Shown here piece by piece: positions 54,027 to 64,000 of a stretch of DNA of 64,000 nt. Each line of letters opens with the position of its first letter. Position 1 is the first letter of the stretch. The notes under the pieces were generated by a model, which was not told where the DNA came from, made no database searches, and saw only the letters and a program-made list of their open reading frames with translations. Source of the stretch: Ophiobolus disseminans (taxonomy: Eukaryota > Ascomycota > Dothideomycetes > Pleosporales > Phaeosphaeriaceae); assembly GCA_010093685.1 (NCBI GenBank), contig MU006240.1, positions 213,009 through 277,008 of the forward strand, given 5' to 3'. The position numbers and the translations under genes are program-made.

Positions 54027-55163
54027 ATGATGTTCCTGAGTGTGCTGGCCCTCTTTGCAGGCATAGCGTTTGCAGATAATGACCGTCAGTCCGCCACCGA
54101 GACCACAGCAATCCGGACATTTTTCTACGTTGGCGGTGGTTATACCAGCGATGGAAACGGCGGTACCATCTTCAAGGACCAGATGTATGTGGAGAAGCTG
54201 TCGCCTACCAAGCCAAACAAAAAACGGAGCCCCATCGTCTTTATCCACGGACAGGGCCAGACTGGAACAAATTTTCTGAACAAGCCAGACGGAGGGGAAT
54301 CTTGGACTTCAAACTTCCTTGACGCCGGATATACTGTCTATATCGTGGATCAGACCTTCCGAGGACGGTCGGCGTGGGCACCTCGCGCAGGTGCGCAGGC
54401 GCCATCGACATACTCGGCAGAAATTATTCAACAACGCTTCACTGCACCCGAGCAGTATAATCTATGGCCTCAAGCCGCGCTTCATACGCAGTGGCCCGGA
54501 ACTGGTGTTATGGGAGATCCGATATTCGACGCATTTTACTCCTCGAACGTGCAGTTCATCTCCAACGCCACATACCAGCAAGAGACAATGCAGTCCGCCG
54601 GAGCCAAGCTGCTGGATCTGATCGGCAGTCCCGTGTGGTTGCTGGGCCACAGCCAAGGCGGCCTAATGCCCTTGTTGATCGCTGATGCCCGCCCAAAACT
54701 CACCAAAGGCCTCATTCTTCTCGAGCCCACCGGCCCAACTTTCCAGGAAGCGGTTTTTGGCTCCGCATCGGCTCGAAAATGGGGCTTGACGGATATTCCC
54801 TTGAACTACTCACCGCTAGTAAACGACCCCATTACCGACCTTGTAAAGCAGGTGGTGCCGCCGCCTACACAGAGCAGCAATAAGTCGACTGTATCCTGCG
54901 TTCTGCAAGCAACAAATCCGGCTCCACGGCAGCTACCGAATTTGGCGCCGCTGCCGATTCTCACGGTCACGGGCGAGGCTAGCTACCACGCGCCGTACGA
55001 CTACTGCACAGTAGCGTTTCTGAAGCAGGCAGGGTGTGCCAAAGCTAGTCATCTAGAGCTAGGGAAGGTTGGCATTCGTGGGAATGGACATTTGTTTTTC
55101 ATGGAGAAGAACAGTGACAAGATATGGACCTGCATTAATGACTGGTTGAAGAGTAACGCGTAA
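54027..55163 (+). CDS. Secreted alpha/beta hydrolase
   Basis: A single exon of 378 aa. Residues 1-16 (MMFLSVLALFAGIAFA) are a signal peptide with cleavage before DNDR. The fold markers are SPIVFIHGQGQTGTNF (oxyanion HGxG), VYIVDQTFRGRS, WLLGHSQGGLMPLLIAD with nucleophile Ser in GHSQGG, PILTVTGEASYH (acid region) and GIRGNGHLFFMEKN with catalytic His. Four to five Cys and several N-glycosylation sites (FISNATY, SNKSTV) fit secretion. The family includes fungal carboxylesterase/lipase-like proteins; no specific substrate can be inferred. Confidence 0.9.
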   Translation: MMFLSVLALFAGIAFADNDRQSATETTAIRTFFYVGGGYTSDGNGGTIFKDQMYVEKLSPTKPNKKRSPIVFIHGQGQTGTNFLNKPDGGESWTSNFLDAGYTVYIVDQTFRGRSAWAPRAGAQAPSTYSAEIIQQRFTAPEQYNLWPQAALHTQWPGTGVMGDPIFDAFYSSNVQFISNATYQQETMQSAGAKLLDLIGSPVWLLGHSQGGLMPLLIADARPKLTKGLILLEPTGPTFQEAVFGSASARKWGLTDIPLNYSPLVNDPITDLVKQVVPPPTQSSNKSTVSCVLQATNPAPRQLPNLAPLPILTVTGEASYHAPYDYCTVAFLKQAGCAKASHLELGKVGIRGNGHLFFMEKNSDKIWTCINDWLKSNA

Positions 55164-55534
55164 TGAGTGTTCTTTTAATAGAATAATATCAGCTCATCTT
55201 TTGCTACGAATGGAGACATCCATCGTGGCTTTACAGCTCTACTCTTGCGGTTTGTGGACCTGAGGTTGCATCACTTGAGTCTTCAGCGCCTCTGTTGTCC
55301 CCTTTCCCTTCTTAGCTAGAAAGTCATCTGGCCACTTCCTTTCGTTATTCGCCCACACATGCCATCATGACAGCACCAGTGGAACGATGTGCGTCAACAT
55401 ACAGTTGCTATGGAAAATAAGTTGCCTTGAAAGAGCAACACCTCTACGGTGAAAGCTGGCACACTGCCATTCTTCTCGTTTGTATAAAAACCCAAAGGGT
55501 TTGACTACATCTCCGTGAAAAGTAACACTTAGTG
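55164..55534. other. Short convergent intergenic region
   Basis: 370 bp between two gene 3' ends; nothing recognised. Confidence 0.45.
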
Positions 55535-56829
55535 CTAGGCCACGCTGTGCGTCTTAGCAGCATCAAGCCGTCCCATATCATTATGAGATACCTCCATCGT
55601 CTTCAAAATAATCCCCTCCTGAAGCGGACCATCCTGAACCACACCCGCCGACCCCACACTCGTCTGAAATTGCGTATAAAGCATAGACTGCTCATCACTA
55701 TACGGATCCCCATTCGGGTGCATAGGCTTCAACGAACTGCTTATTGCGCGCGTGCTCGAGAAATTGCCCGGATGCGACGCAGAGCCGTACGTTGTGTTCT
55801 TGGACCTGCGCCGCCAGTGATTGAAGGCACCGTAAAGGGTGGGCGCGTTGACGGCTATGGCTGCAGTCAGGAGCTCGGTGCTTGCCCATGTCGATCGGTT
55901 GGCTTGCACGGCTGCATTTAGGTGGTTGATGGGGAGGCGGATTATGGTGATGGCTATGATGAATAGACCGAGTGCGCAGATGGTGAAGAGGCGCAGCTTG
56001 GTGCGCCAGGGCGTTTGTAGAGAGATGAGAGTTGGTAGAGGTAGGGCCAATAACATGATGTCTGTTACCTGAGGTTTTGGCATGCGTTAGATGGTTGCCA
56101 TGAAGAGAAGGGACGTTATAGGAGTGTTATAAATGAACGAGCAGGGACGGTGCTTACAATGTTTAACACGCCCAATACGACTAACTGAACCTGTGCCTGA
56201 ACGCATTTTCCTAGGAGATGTTTAGAAATTGTTTAATGCGCTGATGTTGACTTTGACTGACCAGGAGCAGGAATCACCTGCCAATACAGATTGAACGGAT
56301 CACATTCCGTAAAGCCCACAATCTGCGCAGCAGTCCACGTCGCGAAGAATACAACACTGTACGACCAGAGAATGTACCGTCGATTTCGTTCTTGAGGATG
56401 AAAGTTCCTGAGAAAAAAGTGTAACAACACCAGCTTCTGTAACCAAAGACTGGACTGCCATCAACTAAGCTCCCTGTACGCAGATCACTCGCTGGAGCAA
56501 ACTTACTATGTGTTGTAAACAGGACGATTTGCGATAGTGAGTCTACTACCGATCGTCCTGCGATACACTTCATCTGGCGTGAAATCTATGCGCGTTCGAG
56601 CTTTGGCAGAAACATTGTTGGTGCCCCAAGTGATAACAACGTGAATCATGCCGCCGCGCGCCGCCGCGCACAGCATGGCGGCCATGGTGCAAAAGTCGCC
56701 AAAACCGAGTTTGGAGAACAAGATCCGACGGCAACTGAGTCGCACCGCCATGATGATCAGGGCTAGCCCCGTGAAGAGATGATGGATGAACAGCGTCGTG
56801 TTCACCATTGCTGAATTATGGGGCAACAC
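55535..56829 (-). CDS. Rhodopsin-domain (PTH11-related) integral membrane protein
   Basis: Four exons, 56,829-56,507, 56,449-56,262, 56,210-56,158 and 56,068-55,535, give 365 aa (358 if the Met at 56,808 is used). The introns (57, 51 and 89 bp) have donors GTAAGT, GTCAGT and GTAAGC and are all in phase. Transmembrane helices are visible at HHLFTGLALIIMAVRL, DFCTMAAMLCAAARGGMIHV, LQKLVLLHFFLRNF, YSVVFFATWTAAQIVGF, VQAQVQLVVLGVLNIVTDIM, LRLFTICALGLFIIAITIIR and ELLTAAIAVNAPTLYG, seven in all, with the family word DPFNLYWQV before the ECL2 Cys. The C-terminal 100 residues are cytosolic and Ser/Thr-rich. Family members include PTH11-like receptors; the ligand and G-protein coupling are unknown here. 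Confidence 0.87.
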
Positions 56830-59800
56830 CGCTCCATCGAATCGATGATCATGCCTCCATTATGTATCTTCGCGGCCATTTTTCGGTAAAATCCTTCAGG
56901 TGAGCGCGGCATGCATGCCAACACTGCTTCGTAATTTCGAAGGCGTCCTTCGCGCTGAAGATCCTACTTATTACTGATCTGAGCCCGTGTTCGGTATTTC
57001 GACGCAATAGGATCAATCCCTAAGGAGAAGCTTGGGAGTTGAACAAGCGTTGACGTTGTAATCCGGGGATGTGGTCCATTATCCTATTCATCCTATATCT
57101 GACCGCACAGCTGGGGAGGCTGCGACTTCTAGCAGTATGCCCGAGCCGCAGAGCGAATAGGATGGGCTAAGGGTTGCTTTGATACAATGGTCATCTATGC
57201 GCCGCATGCAGGGGCGCCAGGCAGTGTAGGAGAAACCAGCCGTGATGAGGTGATAGGTAGATGGGTGAATGTCGCCGTGGAAGAGCCGAATGAAACTTGC
57301 AAGGCTACCAGTGCCGAAGGGAAGGTCTTGTCAAAGCTTGTCGGCGCTTTCAGGTGCTGATCCTGCAGCTGTCCAACAGCAATATTCCTCGACAAGAAGT
57401 CACGCCAGGTTCGAATGCTTATTCTGGCAATCAAGGCTATCTTTACTTGCAACATTCGTGCTGCACATCAGTGCTTTGTCACTTCCGGTAGAGTAAACGA
57501 AGGAAGAAGTATCCATAGCTGGCGACGAGGAAGGCACCGGAAGGATGCCCCGGACCCTGAGGAGATGACCTGCTGTATTGTACTTATGAGGATCGTAGCC
57601 ATGACTCGCACCCCGGCATCCGACCATGAGGTACCGTAATTCAGCCGAGCGGCGGGTGGGCCGTTCCTGCATGACAGCAGCGTCGACCGTAGTGGTACGA
57701 CAACATAGGTCTTGGGCTAGAGTCGAACGCTTCGGTGCAGTGAGCGAAGTAGTGACCCAGCACATCGGTTCATCATCCTGGCTACCTAGGTAGTTACATG
57801 CTAACTAAAACGCAACGCGGACTATGTGACGCCATCCCGCAACGACGTTATTCGTTAAGGATTTGAATAGGTCTGTGTGAAGGCTTAGACTTCCCGTACC
57901 CCGCCTCGGGGTTAGCTATCCCGCTGCCAGATGATCTCTCGGGTGAGGAAATAGAGGGTCGGGAGGAGAGAGTAAAACAACATCTTGAGGATGAAGCGGT
58001 AACAGTACAACGTGAAACGTTCTGCCTTTGAGGTTGTCAGAGTAGAATGTTTTACGCAGACATGTGGTAGGCGCAAATTGGACTTTCTTGACTAACTACC
58101 ACATGTTTCTGTTGATGGTTTTGGAGCCGATCACGCATCTGATACGCGGGTTCTCCGGAGAAGTTATCGTTCATTTAGATTTCTTAGCACACCGCAAGCT
58201 ACGATGAGGCGTGAGACCGCGCGTCCGAGTGTGTTAATGAGTACGTGGAAGGAGTATCGAAGGACCTGGCTAAGCAAAATCGTTTATGTGCCTAGAAAGT
58301 AGAAGAATACCAAGGTTAGTATCCATGCGATGGCCGGTTCTGCGTTATCAGTTATGTTAGAGTCCCACTTCTCCAAACTTCACGATATACATATACCTAA
58401 GCCTCACCGGCCCCGTTCTCAACTCAAAATCATTCGTGTGCAGCAGCAACAATCGACTACAAATTCTATCCGTCGCACATACGAGTAAGCAGTACCAGCA
58501 CTGAACATACTCCGACATCTTCCCATCAATGCGTGACTAGATCCATTGGATCGGTATCGTCTGCTATCGCTCGATCGCTACGGAGTGGGCGAGGCTTGTA
58601 TTCCTCTACATACAATCCCGAGAACGGCATTTAATCAAGTGCAGCCTCTAAACCTATTCCAGCATCATCCTCACCAGTGCCACCGAATCAGTAAAACCTG
58701 CTGTCGCTCGATGGTTGCTGCGAAGCAGGCCTTCCTCTGCACAAAATCTCGAGAATGGCGGTTGATGCCTCGCAACGATGTGTGCGTCGACTACGGTAGA
58801 GAATCATGTTGAGTTTTTCTTTCGGATGCTGCTTATGGTAGATCTTACTGCGAGCGCTGGTGTGACTTTTCTCGTGGCTTCATTCGGTCCTTGGTCGATT
58901 GGTAGCTCAAATGCGTACTAGCGAACTTGCTTGTCGCCACTCGTATCGATTCTGTTTCTTTTCTGCGGCTTTGTATGCGCGTAGCAGCGTCGTCTAGAAG
59001 GCGCGTGTTATAGTTGTGATTCGTGGTACTGGCAGAACTCCCCGCCAGTCAACCATTTCCCCCCCCCCATCCAACCAATAAAGCCGCCCCGCACCACCCA
59101 ACTGCCGGCCGCCTACTCCAAGCTCCCAAAATCTTCACATCAAATCTCCCAACACCCACAAAACGACCATCCACCCAAGCCCAGATCTGGACGGTTGCTC
59201 CGCTACCACAGTGGAGCATCGTAGTATCTATTACCCCATCGTCCGCGCCTGCAGACCGCTTTTCCTTCCATGCGTGCTTCTAGTGGGATCTCGCCGGGAG
59301 TACAGAAGCGCTAACGGGCGTTCGATAGTTCGGTTGTCCCAGCAAGATGCAAGACATATATGCTGAGGAGATGCGATTGGGTGAGGAAGGGCATGGAAGA
59401 CCCACAAGCAATGTGCGCTGCAGGCTCCACAGAGCTAGTTGGTGCGGCTCTGCCAGGCTCCCAAGAACTCCCAGCCAAACCATCCCAAGAACAACCTCAC
59501 CCTCACCTCGTGCCCAGACTCACAATTCCGCCGTACCTATTGATGAACTAAGCGCGGCGCTGCTGAGCCACCGGTGAACTCCGGCCAAGCACCATGGTCA
59601 GCCCGTGGTCAGCGGGTGGTGGTGCTTGCTTCGCTGCAAGGCACGCGACGAACGAACCCACAAGTAGAAGTCCGGGCACATGTCACGCAGGCACGAAACG
59701 TGGCCTGTGGCGACCGTAAGCTATTCAATGCAGGGGTAGATCGATGACAGTGGGACTTGCTGGCCACGTGGGATCTGGACCCTGGCACGATTTTCGAGAA

Positions 59801-60887
59801 ACCGTTGATAAGACATGTGGCGAAGCGGCTTTATTAGTAAGCAGATTTGACTTGGAACAGCTACCTGGGTATTACAGAATGTTTGGTATTGGCAACGGAA
59901 CGTTGGATGGTGACCAGGAAACGGTCTGGCGGTTACGAGGGGTTTGTTTTGTGATTGGTCCGCATATTTGCTCCGTTGGGTTAGCCTAACTTGGACCAAA
60001 GTATGTCGGGGAACGACTCATCTCAACGATCGGTGGTACTATGGGTTCAACGGCTGTGGAGGAACCTGATACTTGGAGGTGACGTCGTGAGTTCGAAGGA
60101 GGGGAATGATGGGTCGGTTCGAGGCGATAAGACATGGCGGTGCCATTGGTGAGAAATAACGTTTTCGGTAGCCAGCTGTAATATTCACGGTGGGATGTAC
60201 TGTGACGTTGCTTGCATCCACTCGGGGTAAGGTGTATACACAGCGAAGAAAGATGGGCCTATCGCAAGCAAGGCCCGGGTCAACGTGTGGGGCTCGAGTT
60301 GTTTTGAAGTGCGTGATATTATAGGACCTTACGCATCCCAGACGGTTGGGAAAACGTACGTCCTTAAGATCTATGAACCGTTCCCACCAAAAGAAAAACA
60401 CCGTGAAATCGGGCCAGCGTATGAGCTTGAACCCCAACTTGGAAACTTTTGGGCGCCGAAAAACAACCGAAGTCTAGCGATGGCGTGAGTCGAGTTGCAA
60501 CAACCATGGGATATCGAAAAGGAAAACGTGGAAAAACAGAGACCCACTGTAACACCGATCTAATGCACACCAGCGTCGTCATACCAACTCTAGATGGTCA
60601 AAGGAGATGCACCTTGAAAAGGATGTACAGGAAGCGGATTATTCGCAAGCTGGCGACCAGATATCCAAAGATCCAGAACCAGCAATTCTTGGTGAGAGAA
60701 ACGTCAGTATAGAGATGCGAGGAAACAGTGCCGAAGCCAATCGTAACTTTTGTGTGGACATGACATCGAGTCATCAGACGGAATCGTAGGTGAGAGTGTA
60801 CGTGAAGGAAACATTGTTGTCGCAGACTTCGAAGGGACGGGTATTATGAGGTAAAGGTCCAGAAAGGTATTTGTCAGAAGGGAAGGC
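56830..60887. other. Gene-poor block, 4 kb
   Basis: Frames are under 125 codons with no domain. An imperfect 70-bp direct repeat lies at 58,560-58,634 and 58,699-58,767 and a poly-C run at about 59,053. The block lies between the 3' end of the Sfp1-like gene and the 5' end of the membrane-protein gene. A long non-coding RNA is possible but unsupported. Confidence 0.45.
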
Positions 60888-63303
60888 TCATGATGAGAAC
60901 ATCGAAGGGTCAACGCCACCCATGCCAGCACCTGCCACGTTGGCGTTTTGCATGTTCTGGAGGCTCTGTAGGTTGCCAGTCAGCCCAAGCTTCTGGAGGG
61001 CAAGCTCAGGGTTGCAATGAGGAGCGTGTGACCGGTGGTATTTCAAGCCGTTGAGGTTCTTGTAGCGCTTGCCGCAGACCTCGCAACGGTATGGCTTCTC
61101 CTTCTCCATGCCGACTGTACCAGGGTATGGTATTGACGTCAATGGGTCCACGATTGAGAAACTGCCATCTTCGTTTTCCTTGAGCTGCTGGTTCTGGTGG
61201 CCGTGCTGCTTGTGGTACTTGAGGCCGTTCTGGTTTTTGTACGCCTTTTCGCAGCCGATGACTGGGCATCTGAAGGGCTTGACCTCCTCGGGGAAGGGGA
61301 ACTGTGGTATGCTGGCACCGTTCACAAACTGCTGTTCTCGTAGTCGCCGTGCAAGCTCGCTCTGGTCGTTGCCACCGAGGTTATAGTTCTTTAGTGCTGC
61401 GTGTAGCTGTGCATTGCTCAGACCTCCGCCCTGCTTGCTGAAGAGCCGCTTGCCAGGCTGGTCGATGGTGCCGTTGTTGTTGTCGAAGCCGTTCATGCCA
61501 AAGTTGCCGTTGCCGAAGTTCATGTTCATATTCATGCCACCCATGCCCATGTCGCCCATGCCCATCATTGGGTTGAAGCCTGCAAAGTCCATGTCGAGTT
61601 CTGCGGGTGTGCCAGGATGTGACGACTCGGGCGACGTCAGGTTGTGGTTCTGCATTGAGACGTTGCCGAGGGTGGGGGTGTTCACGGATGAGACGGTGGG
61701 GTTGTTTTGCAGGTTGAACTGCTGGTTGGCGGATGGCGTGGTGGGGGTCGATGTGCGCAGACCCTGGTGATTTTGCATCGAGTTCGCCAAGTTGACGTTG
61801 AGCTGGGGCAGCTGGCTCTGGTTCTGGTTCTGGTTGTGGTTGAACTGATTCTGCTGCACGGGGTACTGTGTGGGCGCCTCTTCAATCGAGGGAAGATTGT
61901 CGAAGCTGATGTCGTCCATCTCCATGTCGTCCAGCGTGTCCATGTCCTGCACAGTGGACAGGTTCGACCGACTTACTGAGCCTAGTCGCTGCCGGGTTCC
62001 GCTCATAGACCCTGACCTCGGCTGGAAGCCCATCTGTGTGTTGGTGGCGGGCTCGCCCTGCGTCTGGCCTGGGGCGATGCCGGTGCTCGGGACGCCGGAG
62101 GTGGGAGGGAAGCCATTCTGTATCGGCTGCGACGGTCGTGCTGTGGGGGCATTGGCGTGTGTCTCCTCGAAGTGCTGGAGCAGGTCGTGTAGCGAGGCGA
62201 GGGTCAGGCCGCAGCAGGTGAAGTCCTTCATGAAGTTGGCCTCCATCTTGGGCAGGTACGACGACGAGTGGAACGAGGGCGACTGCCCGCTGGCGAAGGG
62301 TGCAGGCGAGGTGCCGGCCATCATGATGCTGTGCAGCTGTTAATACCCGTCGCCACTTGCTGCTGGCGGTTGGTGATACTTACTCATCGCGGATCCACGA
62401 ACCGACCGAGACTCCGCCCCAGCTCATGCCGCCAGCGAAGCTGCCCATGTTGGTGCTCTCTCGCCGGCCCCGGTCCTTCATGGAGATGGGGCGTGCACCG
62501 CTGCCGTAGAAGGAGGAGCCCAGCATGCTGACGGAGGGGTGGCGCTCGCCCATGCCGGGGCGCTGGAACTCGAAGGCATTGGGGTTGAGCTGGCCGGGCG
62601 TGTTGCTGGTGTCGCGGTTCGCCTCAGCCTCTCTCAGTGCGGACGTAAGGTTGGAGGTCTGGTTCTGTGGCGAGTGGGAGCCATAGCGCGGGGGCGTCTG
62701 GATGTCGATGGGCGAGGCTATTTGAGCCATGCTGCGCGCGCCCTCTGGGAACAGGGGAAAGCTGCAGTCGCCCGCGTCCTCGAAGAGAAGCTCGCTGTCG
62801 GGCAGCTCGTGGGCCACGAAGTCGTGCGGCTTGCGGTGCCACTGGTAGAAGAGGCCGGCGCTTGAGTCCTTGGGGCGGCCGAAGTGCGGCTCGGCGGGTT
62901 GCTGCACGGGGGTGGTGATGGGGGTGCTCGCTGCAGTCGACTCTCGCGGCGAGTGGGAGAGGGGCGGCGGCGTCGTCTCGTGGGAATCCAGCTTCACGGT
63001 GTTAGAGGGAGGGTGAGACTGTACTCGGGGCGGGATGGCGACCTGGCGTGGTGGGAACGGGCTCCAGATGACTATGCGGCTGCGGGTGGCGTTGGGTGAA
63101 ACTTGAAACACACCTCGATCTTTTGTATTTTGTAAGAATGGCAGCGATGTTCGCAGGCACGGTCGTAGCGAAATGTTGTGTATACGGGCAATCTCCCGGG
63201 GCGCAGACTGGGCTATATGTTCCGCCGCGAAAGCGGTGACGGAAGACGCTCGTCTATGGACGGGCGGTAGCACTTTTGGACACGCTTGCCGAGTCCCAGC
63301 CAA
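60888..63303 (-). CDS. C2H2 zinc-finger transcription factor, Sfp1-like
   Basis: Exon 2 is 62,328-60,888. Exon 1 ends at 62,384; its start is put at 63,303 but is uncertain, giving up to 786 aa. The 55-bp intron (GTAAGT, acceptor CACAG) joins VGSWIRD to DIMMAGTSP. The C-terminus has two C2H2 fingers: FRCPVIGCEKAYKNQNGLKY with HKQHGH (near 61,260-61,190), then YRCEVCGKRYKNLNGLKYH with RSHAPHC (near 61,090-61,015). The twin YKNxNGLKYH loops and the intervening 40-residue spacer are the split-finger layout of Sfp1. The rest is Asn/Gln/Met-rich (MGMGDMGMGGMNMNMNFGNG) or Ser/Pro-rich. Yeast Sfp1 drives ribosome-biogenesis genes under TORC1; the same role is inferred. Confidence 0.82.
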
Positions 63304-64000
63304 CCGACGGCAGGCGCTAGTGGGTCGCGTCGTCGGGGGAAATGCAACTGTGACGATGGAGCGATTAACGTTAATTTGCGGCGGGCGGGCGAGGGCACGG
63401 CGAGATGCTCTGGGAGTCTGGAGGCAGCAGATATGGCGCTCTTCAAGGCGACGTCTAGTCGCGACTTATCAAGGTGCCTCGGAGGTCGCGGCCGAGGCAA
63501 CTGAGCACGGCCACAGTTCGACTACTGGTACGCCCACGGCTCTGTCCTAGGTAGCTGTAGAGCCCGGCCTTGGTACCGCCCTGTCCATGCTCCCAAGCAG
63601 CACATGCCTCTGCCTCTGCCTCTGTGCGACATCTCCCGTCTTCTGGAAACCGGTCGGGCCTTCACACGCTGCTGACTATTCTCACGTGGCGCTGCTTCCC
63701 TCCGTCTTTGGGCCGCTCTTGCCCTCGACATGTCTGTTCCGAAGAATGTCCGCCACACGTCCAACCCCGCCACACTTGACTATCGTGAAACATTAGAGAC
63801 CTCTCGGGGTGGCTTCGAGTCTACGTGCCGCTGCAAGCGCAGTGCGCTGGATGCATGATAGTCCCCAAGCCCTGCCAGATGGGATTCATCAACAAGTCTT
63901 GGGCTGCCCTTGCCAGAATTTCTCGGCATCTTGCCACTGGTACTTGTACACTCTACTTCGTACGAACAATGCTCAGCAGTACTTCACCATTACAAGTCAC
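63304..64000. other. Upstream region of the Sfp1-like gene, to window end
   Basis: GC-rich leader or promoter sequence with accidental frames. CpT-rich runs (tgcctctgcctctgcctctg near 63,605) could lie in a long 5' UTR. Confidence 0.4.

Noticed and set aside
1..64000. A new multi-gene defence, biosynthetic or conflict system
   Set aside because: No PKS, NRPS, terpene synthase, NACHT/NLR, kinase-effector pair or other clustered toolkit was seen. Neighbouring genes have unrelated predicted roles.

Overview
This window comes from a filamentous ascomycete (Pezizomycotina). A Dothideomycete is my inference and not proven. The evidence is short spliceosomal introns of 45-90 bp with GTRNGT-like donors, genes for ATG2, Clr2, an Sfp1-like factor, HET and fungal rhodopsin-domain proteins, and transposons carrying the CpA-to-TpA scars of repeat-induced point mutation (RIP).

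The layout starts with a transposon graveyard at about 1-8,375. It holds two RIP-mutated non-LTR (LINE) copies with RT and RNase H. Between them is a 518-bp TRIM-like LTR element (two 192-bp LTRs, 134-bp interior) whose 3' LTR is split by a 973-bp hAT-like non-autonomous element. Relics of a pogo-type transposase, of copia pol and of LTR ends follow. A border zone at 8.4-9.6 kb carries only gene relics.

From 9.6 to 17.0 kb there are two intact genes: a 1,692-aa coiled-coil protein and a mitochondrial short/branched-chain acyl-CoA dehydrogenase. From 17 to 23 kb is a decaying stretch with an intron-containing tRNA-Glu(CTC), a rhodopsin-domain pseudogene and an amidase pseudogene. From 23.4 to 32.6 kb are an ADGF-type adenosine deaminase and ATG2. 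A RIP-damaged Tc1-like element with perfect 40-bp inverted repeats (32,761-34,389) sits between ATG2 and a Clr2-type silencing gene.

From 38 to 48 kb are a single-pass membrane protein, an unknown conserved protein with an in-frame stop near its C-terminus, a HET pseudogene lacking its core domain, and an ankyrin-repeat protein. From 50 to 56.8 kb are an MFS transporter with repeats upstream, an acetoacetate-decarboxylase-fold protein, a secreted alpha/beta hydrolase and an intact rhodopsin-domain membrane protein. An Sfp1-like C2H2 factor closes the window, after a gene-poor 4 kb.

I see no operon or clearly co-functional cluster. Genes are independent, many on the minus strand, and the contrast is between intact housekeeping genes and RIP or pseudogene zones. 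I found no convincing new multi-gene system. The most informative structures are the nested TRIM/hAT insertion, the Tc1-like element with non-TA flanks, the tRNA and the premature-stop gene.
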